Source of the DNA: Selaginella tamariscina
Lineage: Eukaryota; Streptophyta; Lycopodiopsida; Selaginellales; Selaginellaceae
Assembly (NCBI GenBank): GCA_003024785.1
Contig: PUQB01000441.1
Location: forward strand, 146,734-210,733
Reading direction: 5' to 3'
Length of the DNA stretch: 64,000 nt
Position 1 is the stretch's first letter, and each line of letters starts with the position of its first letter. Of the stretch, positions 10,931-22,893 are shown one piece after another. The translations under genes were made by a program, and so were the position numbers. The notes under the pieces are model-generated. The model had not been told where the DNA came from and did not search any database. It saw only the letters and a program-made list of their open reading frames with translations.

Positions 10931-11765
10931 AATAGGAGAGTCAGATACAGGAAAGGTAAAAGAGGACGTAGGAGTTACTTGGAAAGCAAAAAGATGAAAA
11001 GAAGCAAGATCAGTGGCAAGTTCATGCATAGTAGTGGTAAGAAGAGGAGTTGTGACTGAAAAAAAGGAAGCATCTTGGGGGGTAGAACAAAAGCAGAGTA
11101 ATGAAAAGAGGCAGGATTGGGGAAAACCTGTGCGAATGTTGACAAGTGTACAGGATTGAAAGAATCCTGTTCAGAAGTTTATGGATGCACAGGAGTGAGA
11201 AGAGCCTGCGAGTGTGCTAACGAACCAACATGAGGTGGATCCTATCGAGGAATCTTCAACACTGATACAAGAATAGGCACGGTCAATCTTGTAGCTTGTA
11301 CTGCCTCAGACACTAAGGACGTATCCTGCATACATGAAGGTACAGGATTGATCCTAATTATCGGAGAGGAAAACGTGAGTGTCCTAGACCTCCAGTCGAT
11401 TTGAGGATTTGTAACCACGAACCATGGCATGCCCAAAACGATGGGAGTTGACTGAGTCTTGATCAAGTTGAAGGAAATTGAAGAGTTGAATGCGCCATGC
11501 TGCAAGAGAGAGGTGTGGTAGAATGGGTAACTGCGTCAGAAGCAATCAAACGACCATCTACAACCTTTACAAGAATTGCACGCTTCAACTTCATCACCAG
11601 AATGCCATGCTGCATTGCAAAAGTGTCATCCATGAAGCATGCATTTACACCAGTGTCTAATAGAACAAACTCCTTGAGTTCTCGGTTATTGAGATGAATG
11701 TGTACATAAAACTTAAGTGATTGAATGGTATGAACAGCACTAATGGAGCTTGCACCTATGTCCAA
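10931..11765 (-). pseudogene. Protease and linker, gypsy copy B
   Basis: Contains EFVLLDTGVNACFMDDTFA, with the D-T-G active-site triad of retropepsins, then a region with KTQSTPIVLGMPWFV typical of the C-terminal half of gypsy proteases. Stops lie between this part and RT. Confidence 0.65.
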
Positions 11766-11776
11766 CTTCGTGGCTC

Positions 11777-12735
11777 TTAGACGAAGTGGACATTGAAGTT
11801 TTTCAACTGAACTTCAGCTTCAACTTCACGCGTCTTGAACTTCCTGACTTTAATAAAACATTCTGCCACTTTGTGTCTTGCTTCACCACAATACAAGCAT
11901 AAGTTCTCACCGCGACGACGTTGCTTCTCAGCAGCTAAAAGTGGGCCACGCTTGTATTTCTCAACCTCCATAAGGACTACTCCAGAAGGTGTCATGGGAA
12001 TATTTGCTACAGCTGCAGGATTGGCTTGCAGAACTACTGACGGGATTTTTCCCGATGACGCTCGAACAAGCAGCGAACGGCCTGTTGCATGATCTCTGCT
12101 AATGTTTGGGCATTCAATAACGTAAGGAGAAGGTCCTTCACATCATCCCTCAACCCAAAATGGAAATGTTCAATCAATGTAGTCTTGTCCCATGGAATGT
12201 TTGTGCAAAGTTGCTGAAATTTGGATGCATAGACGGAAACTGGTTGGGATCCTTGTGTGAGCTTCCATAATATCGTGCATGCAGAATGATACTTATCGGG
12301 ATCTTCAAAGCAAGCTTCAAAGGTAGCCACGAATCCTTCAAAGTCTTTCATCAATGGGTCGTCACGCTCCAGCAAAGGGGCAACCCAAGCCCATGGAGAT
12401 CCAACTAGTAAGGATGCCAAAAGGCCAACCTTTTGTGCATCAGTTGAGTAGCGGCATGGTTGCATGCGGATTAGAAGCCTAATCTGATTCAGGAAACCTT
12501 GCATTGAACTTCTCTAGCATGCTGATCTTTGGTTCTGAAGAAGAGTTCAATGGAGAGGAAACCACGGATGCTTGAGAAAGAACCTGCATAGTAGCCTTGG
12601 AGGATGCATCAAGCTACATGCACCGCGTTGGTGAATCCTTGCAGATCTGTGACCACTTGGTGCAAAGTGGCCAGCTCATGAAGTAACATTTGGTGCTCGC
12701 GTTGGAATTGCTCAAAATCTACCACAATTCGTGAA
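11777..12735 (-). pseudogene. Gag, gypsy copy B
   Basis: Capsid with QGFLNQIRLLIRMQPCRY, KVGLLASLL, and the downstream ACFEDPDKYHSAC and HFHFGLRDDVKDLLL segments, then a knuckle at about 11870-11915 (C-LY-C-GEAR-H-KVAE-C). One or more frameshifts near 12034 and 12505. The ATG seen in copy A is not preserved at the equivalent site (about 12725). Confidence 0.7.
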
Positions 12736-13305
12736 AGAAAGAAGAAGAAAAGCAAAGGAGAAAAGCTAAGGAAAAAAAAGTAACTGGAAATCAGGGAGTT
12801 ATGAAAGAAGTTACTATCAAACTGTTAAGCCACAATCCAAGAACAAGGAAGCTTGAGCAGGACAAGGATTAGGAGCATAACATGAACTAGGAACCAAGCC
12901 ACAATCCAAGAGCAAGGAGGCTTAACTCAGGAGCAGGACAAGGATTAGGAACAAAACAAGAGCAGGATAGGAATTAGGAACAAAACAAGAAGAGAATAAG
13001 AAGCAAGGAGCAAGACAAGAACAAGACAAAACAAGATTGATCGTAAAAAGACTGGTGTTGATAATAACTGATTGTACAACAATTAGCTAATCTGGTCATG
13101 AGCTAAAAATGGTGACCCTTATCCTGTAGGTATATCCTGTAGGCATATCCTATAGGTATATCCTGTAAGCATATCCTATAGGCATATCCTATAGGTATAT
13201 CCTATAGGCATATTCTGTAGGCATATCCTATAGGTATATCCTATAAGCATATCCTATATCCCGTATCCCGTATCATTATCCTGTATCCTATATTTGATCG
13301 TGACA
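12736..13305 (-). repeat. 5' LTR and leader of gypsy copy B
   Basis: Mirrors 4235-4878. The run of ~14-bp repeats (tatcctgtaggcatatcc and variants, 13120-13260) corresponds to the ggatattcctacag run of copy A, and the agcaggacaagg-type leader repeats correspond to the cttgtcctgctcc words there. The leader has expanded relative to copy A. Confidence 0.6.
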
Positions 13306-13719
13306 CTCTTGACTTTGGATTGGCGAAATAGGCTTACTTAGTGCACTTGGGTATCTAGCGATGGTTCAACTAGGTGTTGTTAAGTACTTGAAAGAAACTC
13401 TAGACAAAACTAATACTTCCATTTAGAAAACTCTTACCTTCATTTTTCGTGTTTTGGTTGGGTTACTAGCTAGTTTTGGTGAGTTTGTTATGTCGAATAT
13501 GGGTAGAAAAACCCTAGAGTTGACCTAACACTAGGGTTGCCTTAGTCCCTCTAAACCCCTAGGGTTAGGGTTTAGGAGTCAATGGGTTATTAGGTTAAAT
13601 TCATTAAGTATATTCTTATTATGTATGAGATTCTATGCTAATCGACTTTACAAAACAAGGAGGAGCTCTACATATATTAAGTAGGATATGTAATGAGAGT
13701 TTATAAATTCATAATTAAG

Positions 13720-14030
13720 CTTGTTATTCTTCTATTGATGTAAGCTTTAGCTTTTATTGTTAAGGCACAACTCTTTATTGTGCCGCCTTAACCTCCAAAC
13801 GATAGGGGTATTCCCACCTTTGGGGTAACCTACCCTTATCATTGGTGAATTCGTGCTTAAGAGGTCTTGTTAAAAATGTTCTATGGGTTTAAAGGTTGAG
13901 GCATGTCTCTAGCCTCCTCCTCCACGTCAAGCTAAGAATAGCATTCACAACTAAGTAGGGCACATTCATGTCCTTATTCAATTGTGGATGTGAAATCTTA
14001 GTTAAACAAGTTGTCTTTACCAATTTCTTG
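13720..14030 (+). repeat. Degenerate direct repeat, copy 1
   Basis: Imperfect match to 16604-16925, about 2.9 kb away, same orientation. Could be one of two decayed LTRs. No TG/CA ends were fixed. Confidence 0.4.
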
Positions 14031-16603
14031 AGGTTGGTTGATGGCTAGGTGCTCCTCAGCAACAAGGTGGAGGTCCATAGGGGGGTAGCTAGAGGTTTGT
14101 AGGGGGACAGCTAAAGGTCCCGTGGAGAAGGCGCAGAGGTTCTCTGAAGGAGGGTCAAAGGTCCTATGAGGCTGGCCGAATGTCATGTGGAGGTCCCGTG
14201 AAGGAGGGCCAAAGGTCCTGTGAGGATAGTCAGAGGCATTATGAGCCATGGTTATGGTAGTGATGGATGTAGGTCAGCATGATGAAGGATGACATAGGTG
14301 ATCATCATAAGATTCCATGAAGTAGGTGAATGATGGTGACATGGTTGATTATCAACCATGGGACCACAACTGTCGATTAGACTATATAAAGATATTGACT
14401 CCAACACGGGAGGGATCGATCTATATAGGAACATACATTCATATAGGGTTTCTAACATGCTCTCCCACAAGAACAAGCAACATGAGCACCCTAGCTACAC
14501 TAATAGCTAAGGAGTGCCAATCTTAGAATAGCCCAATGTAGCATAGATCTTAACATAGCTAGATAGGTTCTTCCCCTTCATATGAGAGGTCATCTTTCTT
14601 GAATAGATCTTAGTTTCTTCTCCTTCATAATATGCTATGAGGTAATCATTGACTGGCTGTCAGTCATGGGGAGCCCGCAAATAGCCACGGCATTCTATCT
14701 GCCACCAAACCCAACAAACTCAATTCATTTAGCGACCAGAAGGGTGGGCTACATAAGTGGAACTCCCTCCAGGCACAAAGCCATTGAGAGGCTTTGTGTA
14801 GACCCCCTACATGTTTGGAGGTGGGCGTTGGTAACAAAACTCTAGCGACTCCACATCTAGGGAACACAATAGTCCACCCATGCAAGGTTGAGATGACCAA
14901 GGTTCATATAGGGGTTCTAAAGGTGGCATTTATGAGTCATGTTTGTGGCATCAGGTGTAACTCTTGAATTTGAGGGGCTATAGTGAAATAACTCACATTT
15001 TGAAAAACAATGTTATATAAAGATGTGACACTAGGCTAGATGGCACACAGTACAATGCCCGAGGCACACCTTTTGGGTTGTCTCATGGACTTAACATTAA
15101 GGGCTTGAATACTCTAGCAAGCAGGTGTACTTGTGCTTGCATCAAGATGCTAAGCCTTGGGCATTTGCTCAAGGGAGGTTAGGGCTCGTAATTGGATGTG
15201 TTATTAGTACACTCAATTACAGGGGTGATTTCCTTGGGATTTAAGGGCTGAACGACCTAAGCTCATTAGCAAGAGCCCATTCATGAGGCACTTGCAAGGT
15301 CATGTACTTAAGGTTATCCTTAGGTAGCAAAACACTTGTGTCCACCTACAACACACACTTGTGTCTTCACTAAGTACAACCCTAGGTCTAAAGTATGACT
15401 TGGTCACTCAAACCCTTAATCATGGTTAATCATGGTAATCATGGCTCTGTTGCCCAAAAGAAGTTGTATTCCTTAAGGGATAAGTGACAATGCCTTAACT
15501 ATGGCATAGGGATATGTGTGGGGTCTCCTTGGGGTTAAGGCAGCTTGTTTAAGTCTTCTAGGGTAGGATCCTAAAATCTACTCGAGTTATTTTATAGGGT
15601 TCGAAGGGTAGTCTTTTTAGGGATTTAGGATAAGACATATGAGTCAACCTCTTAGGGTTGTCTTGAAAGATTTGGCATTGTTCACATAGGATGTTGACAT
15701 TGAATGGCCTTTTTGGCAACCATATGTTGTCACATGTTAACCTTTCGAGTCAAAACTCTAACAACATCCCTTGTGTCGCCCTAACTTCCAGGTACATCTC
15801 ACCTTATGGGTAGGCCTACCCTTAGCATTGGCAGATCCACATTGTTCTGCCTAGGTATGACACATTCAAGGGTAATTAACTTCTTTTATTTAATAACCCG
15901 ATTACACATCTGGAAGGTCTTATCAAAGTACATGTTCTAGACCAACACATGGAAACACTTGGCTGCTAAGTGGTCATTCAACATTAACACACTATGTGAG
16001 CAATGTTAAGTTTTCTAAGATAACCATGAGAGCTTGACTTAGATGCCTAAACAAATTCAAGACTTAGGGTCCTACCCTAAGTCCTTTAGAATAATTATCC
16101 TTAAACCCCAAAGGATAACCCAAGTAACCTTTAGGATGCTCATGCTCTAACCCCACCATGGAGACATGCCATGCACATACTCCCGTGACAAAGGTAAGGC
16201 ATCATGATTTACCCCTTGAGAAATCACCCTCATCTAACGGCAATAAGGGGTACATTGACCAATGACTAAGCCCTAATGGTTGGTGAGACTAGGTGATACC
16301 CTAGACTTAAGGTTAGTACTCACAAGTGTGCGTTAGGTGTTCTATTAAGCAAACCCAAGTTTAAATAACCCTAAGCATATAACCACACGTCATGTGAGTG
16401 TATCACAAAAAGCTTCTGCTAATGAGTTTAGATTAAATGTTTTTACACTCCCAAAAAGACAACCCCCTAGTCAAGTGTACCAACTAACACACTTAGTTAC
16501 GAAACTTAACCCCCCTTAAGTGAATGCCCAAGGCTTAACACTTTGATGCAAGCACAAATATGCCAAGGAGAGTGTATGTAGTGAGAGTCTGTGTGTTTGA
16601 AAG

Positions 16604-17122
16604 AACCTCTTATTCTTTTACTAATGCAAGCTTAAGTTTGTATCATCAAGGCACAACACATATTGTGCCACCATAACTTCTAGTGCACATGGGTACGTTA
16701 CACCCTAAGGCTTATTGTTAATGAATTCACACCTAGGTCTTATTGGAGTACATGTTTCATTAGTCAAGAGGTGAAGACTTGTCTCCAGCCTCTTCTTCCA
16801 CGCCAAGTTGAGAGTAACACTCATATCTAAACAAGACATGCATCTGAACTCACAATGTAAATATTTTTTATGCAATTGTTCAATTGTGAGTATGGAATCT
16901 TGGTAGGTAAGTTTTCATTACTATGTTTTTTAAGGGTTCACAAAGAGAGATTCTAAAGTTGGCATTTGTGAGCCATGTTCGTGACATGAAATGTAACTCT
17001 TGAGTTTAAGAGGTTCTAACGAAAAGTGTCACATAACATGTGACATTAGGCTAGATGACACATGGTACGGTGCCCAAGGCACACCCTTTCATGGGTTTAA
17101 CGCTGAGGAGTTGAATCTAGAA
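16604..17122 (+). repeat. Degenerate direct repeat, copy 2 (two blocks joined)
   Basis: Contains the counterpart of 13720-14030 followed almost directly by the counterpart of 14914-15112. In copy 1 these blocks are ~900 bp apart, which points to an insertion there. Confidence 0.4.
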
Positions 17123-17634
17123 AGTAATTTTCATCACTATCTTATTTTCGTGATGAAGCCCCTTCTTTTCTTATTTGTGTGAGTTCTAACACCAATGTTA
17201 GTGAGTAACCTAACCTAACTTAACCCTAAACTCAACCTAGAGCTTAAACTTAAATAGGGAAAAGTTCTAAATAGTAAAGTTTCACATTTTCTAAAGTTCT
17301 TTTAAGGTATTTAGTGACAGTTGATTACATCGGGTTGTTTCTCACTCATTCAAAGGCACAATAGGTAACAATAGTCCATAATTTCGATTAGGATTGTATA
17401 TGACATTTAGAATTTGATTAATCTTTAGCTGATTTCATATTTTGTCCTTAAACAAAAAAAACAAAAATAAAATCTATATGAATAGAGCCAACCATTAAAG
17501 ATTTGATCCTCTCATAGTCAATGGTCATAAACGTCAATTAATCCTTTAAACCCTTGAAAATAGGGCATATCCATTTTAGTGGACATGGGTTAACCCTAGC
17601 TTAAGACAACTCAAACTTTTAATATTATACATTT

Positions 17635-17834
17635 TGTAAGATACTGTATATTATGTAACATACTGTAATACGCATGTGTATATAACACATGCGTAGTGAC
17701 ACATGGGTGGTGATCTGGCCCCATGTGTCAGCGCCACGTGTCGCATGTGTGCCACATGGCAGAAGGTCTCCTGTATATAAGCAGGGTTTTTGTAGCTGAA
17801 TATATCTGACATTCTGAATATATCTGCTATTTCA
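17635..17834 (+). repeat. 5' LTR of gypsy copy C (200 bp)
   Basis: Starts tgtaagatactg and ends ctatttca; pairs with 22318-22516. It contains two adjacent perfect hairpins: acgcatgtgt/acacatgcgt (17670-17694) and tgacacatggg/cccatgtgtca (17697-17730). A G-box/ABRE-like gccacgtgtc (17733-17742) and a TATA-like tatataag near 17774 follow. Confidence 0.85.
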
Positions 17835-17889
17835 TTGGTGGAGAAGTTGGGTATTCCTTTCTTCCGCCTTTTCCTTTTCTTGTTTCCAT

Positions 17890-18620
17890 GACAATGAATA
17901 TGGAGACGGCTTTTAGCATTATTGCTACTGCTATTGATGCACAAACTAAGTTGTTGGAGCACTTTGTTGAGGGTCTCCTCCTATTCCCTGCCTGAGCCTC
18001 CTGTCGGGGGATCTGCTTTAGTACTCCTTCATCTTCTTCACAGGCCACAAATCCGAGGGTTTGACCCCGATCTTTTTGTGGTGATCCGGGAGATGATGTA
18101 TACCACTAGTTTGATCATTTCCAAGTTATTGTTCGTTACCATGGTTGGGATGAGGCTCGTGCTCTCAAAGAATTCCCTACATGTTTGGAAGGCCTTGCGC
18201 TCAAGTGGTATAATGGATTGGCTGCGGAGATTCAAGCCAATAGTAATCGGTTGATGGAATGCCTCAAACGTACGTTTGGCAAAGTTGAGGATTCAGATGA
18301 TGTTTCCAACAATTGCATGCAATACGACAACATCCTGTGAGTCTGTTATGCGGTTCAGTATTAGGTTCGGGGATTTAGCTCGGCGTGCATATCCTAACAT
18401 GCCTGAGCCCATTAAGCTCGGTATGTTATGGCCAACTATGCAACCCGAACTTGTTTGATTCATTTGGGCTCTTCGTCCTACCACATTGGAGGAAGCTTTT
18501 GCACTAGCTCAACGATTTGAGTTGGTGCCTGGTGAGGGTCGTGGTCCCCTTGGGTTACCTGTCCTCCTATTCAGCGTGCTGATCCAATTAAGGTTGACGA
18601 TGCTGCATATGTGCCCACAC
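17890..18620 (+). pseudogene. Gag, gypsy copy C
   Basis: Capsid-like segment reads ALKEFPTCLEGLALKWYNGL and then RLMECLKRTFGKVEDSDD, a normal gypsy gag core. Frameshifts occur around 17985 and 18340 and stops after that. No zinc knuckle was recognised. Confidence 0.6.
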
Positions 18621-19090
18621 TGAAAGCCTTTTGTGATCGACCTCGAGGCCCATCCCGGACCACCTCCACAAAAATCGTCCTGCACTTGCTCCAGTTCTGC
18701 CCGTGGTAGTTAAATCCACGGATTCGTGACAGAAGGAATCGAACAATGTAAGTCGACCCAATCAAGTTCATTGTTGGGCCTGTTGGGCACCTAGACATAC
18801 TTGGCGGGCATACGATGTGTATCCTAATTGGTGTCCACCACATCCAGGCTGGCGACCATATGTTCCGGATGGTGTGCATGTGGCAGCCATTATGTTTGAT
18901 GATGAGCTTCCAGATGACGAAGCCTTTCTTGCAGATGGATCTGTTGTGGAAAACTAGTAATCGTACGAGCGACGGAGGAATCCCGTGCGATGGAGACTTC
19001 ACCTCCATATTTTTTTCGCTATGCATATCAAGGTTTGCAAGTTCCACCAGATCATCCAGTTTTCACATTTTCTGCACAAGTGAATGATCT

Positions 19091-20900
19091 TCAGTCACAA
19101 TGCTTATGGATACAGGATCCAATATGTCTTCCATAACTACTTCTCTAGCGCATCGGTGCTCATTACCCTTAAGACGTGCAGATAAGGTCTTGCACATTTT
19201 ATATGGTAATGGGCAGTCTCATGCAGTATCACAATACACCACTTTGACTACACTGGTTTTGGGTGACAATCGTAAGTTTCCCTCTGGGTCTCTTAGGGTT
19301 GTCCCTTCCCAGGTCTTTGACATTATCTAGGATGTGATTGGTTGAAGCAGTCAAAAGGTATGTGTGATTTTTCACTCTTTCTCCTGTATTACGCTTGGAG
19401 TCTGTGTCTCTGCAGTCTGTTCCTTTACGTCCAGAGAAGCTTGTTGTTGTTTATATCATGCATACAGCTCCTTTAATTTTGGTCTTGGGGTGGTGTTCAT
19501 CTCAACAGGTTCAAATGCCGGATCCGTCACCTGAGTATCGAGCACAATGCATTGAACAACTTAAGCAGCAGTATGCAAGTTTGTTTAAATTTGATCTGTC
19601 CCAAGGTGCATGTGTGAAGACTCGACACTGTATACCCACTGGCAATGCAAAGCCTTTCAAAGTCCGGTTTAACGCAGGTCACCAAAAGAGTTATTAGCCA
19701 TGCGAACAGCTATTACAGGTATGATCGGTAAGCAGTGTGTCGTTCATCACGGAGTCCATGTGCATGTGAACCTCATTTGGTTCCCAAACCTGATGGATCT
19801 CTACGATTTTGTGTGAATTACCGACTTCTCAACGATGTTACCATTAAAGATGTTTATCCACTTTCGAACTCTGCCGATCTATTAGATCGTTTGGGTCAGA
19901 GTTGATGGTTTATTAAGTTGGATTTAGCATCAGGATATTGACAGTTCCTATGGTGAGGAGATATTCCAAAAATGGCCTTCCGACACCATTTGGTCTTTAC
20001 GAGTTTTTGGTCATGCCTTTTGGATTGACTTCAGCTCCTGCCACCTTTCAACGCATGATGGATGAGCTTCTTTCAGATATGCTGATATCACTGCCGATTT
20101 TATCGACGATGTGCTCATTCATGGGTCTGGTTCTTAGGATCACATTCGTGATGTACGGTGCGTTCTTGATCGATTTCGAGAAGTTGGCCTGAAGTTGAAA
20201 CTTGAAAAGTGTGTGTTTGGTTCGACCGACACCACTTACTTGGGTTACCGTATATCTCGAGAGGGTTTACAGGTGGATCCAATGAAGTTGCGAGCTGTTC
20301 GAGAGTTCCCTCGTCCCCGTACAGTACAGGAAGTCCAGCGTTTCTTGGGCACGGTGCAGTACTTGGGTCGATTCATTCATCTCACTGATCGAACTGCCCC
20401 TCTTCGGGAGTTAGTTCGTCCACAGTACTTTCAGGTGGACTCGCAGGTGTCAGCAGGCATTTGACCAGTTAAAAGAGTTCCTGACAACTCCACCATTGCT
20501 TCAATACCCAGATTTTACTCGTCCGTTCATTTTATAGTAGATGCCTCAGATGTTGGTATTGGTGGTGTTTGATGCAAACTGATGCTGTGGATTCTTCAAT
20601 TCGACACCCGGTGGCTTACATTAGTCGAGTACTCACGCCGGCTGAGCGGAATTATTCCACTACTGAAAAAGAATGCCTTGGCTGTTTGGGGTTTTGAACG
20701 ACTTCATGCCTACTTACATGGGAGTGAAACACTTTTGGAGTGTGATCATGCTGCTGTCACTTCCTTGTTAAAACGGAAGAATTTAGTGGGTCGTGTAGCC
20801 AGATGGGCATTACGTCTCCAAGTATATAACTTTAAGGTGGTGCACAGGCCTGGGCGAAAATGGTGGATGCGGATGCACTTTCTCGAGCACCCCTTTCTGA
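19091..20900 (+). pseudogene. Protease, RT and RNase H, gypsy copy C
   Basis: Protease active site LMDTGSNMSSI at about 19105. RT motifs: LVPKPDGSLRFCVNYRLLND at about 19780, [20 protein letters not shown] (about 20000) and, split by a frameshift, FIDDVLIHG at about 20100; LGYRISREGLQVDP follows. RNase H: VDASDVGIGG (about 20540), SRRL/YSTTEKECLAVWGFERL and ECDHAAVTSLL (about 20640-20770). At least five frameshifts. Confidence 0.75.
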
Positions 20901-20929
20901 TTCCACTTTGCCTGCTCATGCAGTCGCTG

Positions 20930-22310
20930 CGGTTTGATACAAGCCCCTCAGGTATTCGATGCCGACTTACCATCCTTGGAACAGTGGCAGGATGCCCAAA
21001 AACATGAACCGTGGACGAGGCAATTACGGGATGCGTTTGCAAATCCTTCTTCCGAACCTCGTTTCGACAATATCATGCTCAGTTTCGACTTCAGGATGGT
21101 TTATTGTATTTTATTGGGACAAATCCAGAGACAGATGGCGTTTGGTTGTGCCCTCTACATATGTTCCACACCTTCTTCGAGCATATCATGATTCGCCTAT
21201 TGTTGGAGGTCATCTTGGTCACCAACGAGTGTTGGAGAAGCTCCAGATCCTTTTATTGGCCTAGCATGCGTGGTGATGTGATCAGGTATATTCAAGAGCT
21301 TCCCATTTGTCAAACTCGGAATTCCTCTACGACTCGGGCCATGGGGGTGTTAGAATCCATCAATGTCTCTCGCCCTTTTGAGTTAATTGCAGTGGATTTA
21401 ATGGGACCTTTTCCACGTTCTTCTCAAGGTAACCAGTACATCATTGTCGTATCTGATTATTTAACTCGTTGGGTGGAGGTTGGTGCTCTTCCGGATGCAA
21501 CTGCCATGTCAACAGCTTTGTTTTTGTTCGATAATGTGGTTTTGCAGCATTCTTGTCCAGAGCGGATGTTATCAGATAATGGCCCCGCTTTCATTGCAGA
21601 GGTATTCCGAGTGTTGTGTGAGAGGTTAGGGGTAAAACATTCATTTGCCTCTCCATATCATCCACAAACTGATGGTTTGGTGGAGCGATTGAATCGGACC
21701 TTCAAGGGTATGATCTCGAAGTATGTGAACTTCAATCACACTGACTGGGATTGGTATTTGCGATGCTTAGATTTGCTTATGTAACAGGCATTCAGAGTTC
21801 GATTGGTATCTCTCCATTCAAGGCATTGTATGGATATGATCCTAAGTTGCCTAGTGAATTGGGATTATCATCGAATCTGCCACGTGCCGAGGATGCAAAA
21901 TGTGGGCTCGACATTTGGATGCTGTTTTGCCTCTTCTGCGTGCAGAGTCTGCTGAACATCTTGGTCGAGCTCAAATGCAACAATCTTCTTACAATGCACG
22001 ACATCAAATTCCACTAGACTATGCTGACGGTGACTTAGTACTGGTACGTTTTCCCAAGCTGACTGCACCTGGGCTTGCAACTGGTTTATTACATAAGTGG
22101 CTTGGTCCCTACCGAGTACTCCGAAAGGTTGGTCCTCAGGTATATCAGGTACAGTTGGTGGGATCTCATGAGGTTGAGATAGTTCACGTAGTTCGAATGA
22201 AACGGTTTGTCGTTCGAGACTCATTGAACATTTGGTCATACCTTAGATGGCCCAGCTCACACGGATCTAGGACCATCAGATCCATCACCATCTACACAGC
22301 CGCAGAGGGG
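20930..22310 (+). pseudogene. Integrase, gypsy copy C
   Basis: Degraded zinc-binding N-terminus (GGHLGHQRVLEKL with a disrupted downstream part), catalytic core with Asp in AVDLMGPFPRSSQG, Asp in LSDNGPAFIAEVF and Glu in DGLVERLNRTFKG, then the GPF/Y module. A frameshift near 21770 separates the core from the C-terminal part. Confidence 0.75.
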
Positions 22311-22317
22311 AGGATAA

Positions 22318-22516
22318 TGTAAGATACTGTATATTATGTAACATACTATATATACATGTATATACACACATGCGTAGTGACACATGGGTGGTGATCTGGC
22401 CCATGTGTCACTGCCACATGTCACATGTGTGCCACATGGCAGGAGGTCTCTTGTATATAAGCAGGGTTTTTGTAGCTGAATATACATGACATTCTGAATA
22501 TATATCTGCTCTTTCA
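22318..22516 (+). repeat. 3' LTR of gypsy copy C
   Basis: Preceded by a polypurine tract, gcagaggggaggataa (22302-22317). Highly similar to the 5' LTR. The second copy in the duplicated segment (34426-34621) preserves the hairpin acgcatgtgt/acacatgcgt better than this one. Confidence 0.85.
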
Positions 22517-22893
22517 ATTCGAGATATTATATTAATTTTTAACTACACTCAAAAATGTGTATATGTAAGTCACCCTAATTTAAAAATGAAACATAAAATA
22601 CTAACTTAACAGAAAATTACTTTTCCAACTAATTATAACCTCTCACGTTTTTAATATTTGATGATATAAAACGAATAATAAAATAAATAAAAGAAGCAAT
22701 CACCTGCTTGAAACTCGTTTTTTCTTCAAAAACAATAAAAAAGGAAAAGAGAAATCAACTTCTGCAACTTCTCAAAAGAATCGTATAATTCGAAGAAAAT
22801 CTTGACTATAAGTGGTTCATATCATAGGATCTTAATTTGTGAATATATTTGAATGGCATATATAGAATCAATTACTTACATATATGGCTTCAC
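22517..22893. other. AT-rich spacer between the gypsy element and the CLE pseudogene
   Basis: No gene or recognisable repeat is seen. The counterpart is 34622-35007. Confidence 0.6.

Larger units (their letters stand above)
9949..13305 (-). mobile_element. Ty3/gypsy copy B, 5' half
   Basis: Minus-strand element whose LTR begins at 13305 (TGTCACGATC on the minus strand), followed by leader, gag, protease, RT and the start of RNase H. It is cut by the nested element at 9948. It is a relative of copy A, with closely similar gag. RNase H, integrase and 3' LTR are missing from the window. Confidence 0.75.
13306..17634. other. Gene-free region of old repeats
   Basis: No convincing coding sequence on either strand. 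Parts occur more than once: 13720-14030 resembles 16604-16925 (aaggcacaac, attgtgcc, cctcttccacg-type words), with a weaker partial third copy near 15772-15850, and 14914-15112 resembles 16937-17122 (gtaactcttga, aggctagatg, aggcacacc). Between the paired blocks the first copy has about 900 bp that the second lacks; within it lies ctatatagggtttctaacatgc, possibly the edge of another LTR. Probably a much-decayed retroelement. Confidence 0.5.
17635..22516 (+). mobile_element. Ty3/gypsy retrotransposon copy C with short LTRs
   Basis: Complete structure: 5' LTR 17635-17834, gag, protease, RT, RNase H, integrase, polypurine tract and 3' LTR 22318-22516. The order PR-RT-RH-INT defines Ty3/gypsy. 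A GPF/Y-type C-terminal module of integrase is present (GPYRVLRKVGPQVYQV), but I see no chromodomain after it. Many frameshifts and stops make it inactive. Flanks attt (left) and attc (right) are a possible imperfect target duplication. The integrase-3' LTR part appears again at 33587-34621 because of the duplicated assembly segment. Confidence 0.85.

Noticed and set aside
10820..11059. Arg/Lys-rich plus-strand frame
   Set aside because: It is the reverse of a Ser/Leu-rich linker in gypsy copy B, on the wrong strand.
13546..13575. Interstitial telomere repeat (ccctagggttagggtttagg)
   Set aside because: Only about two telomere-like units; this occurs by chance in AT-rich plant DNA.
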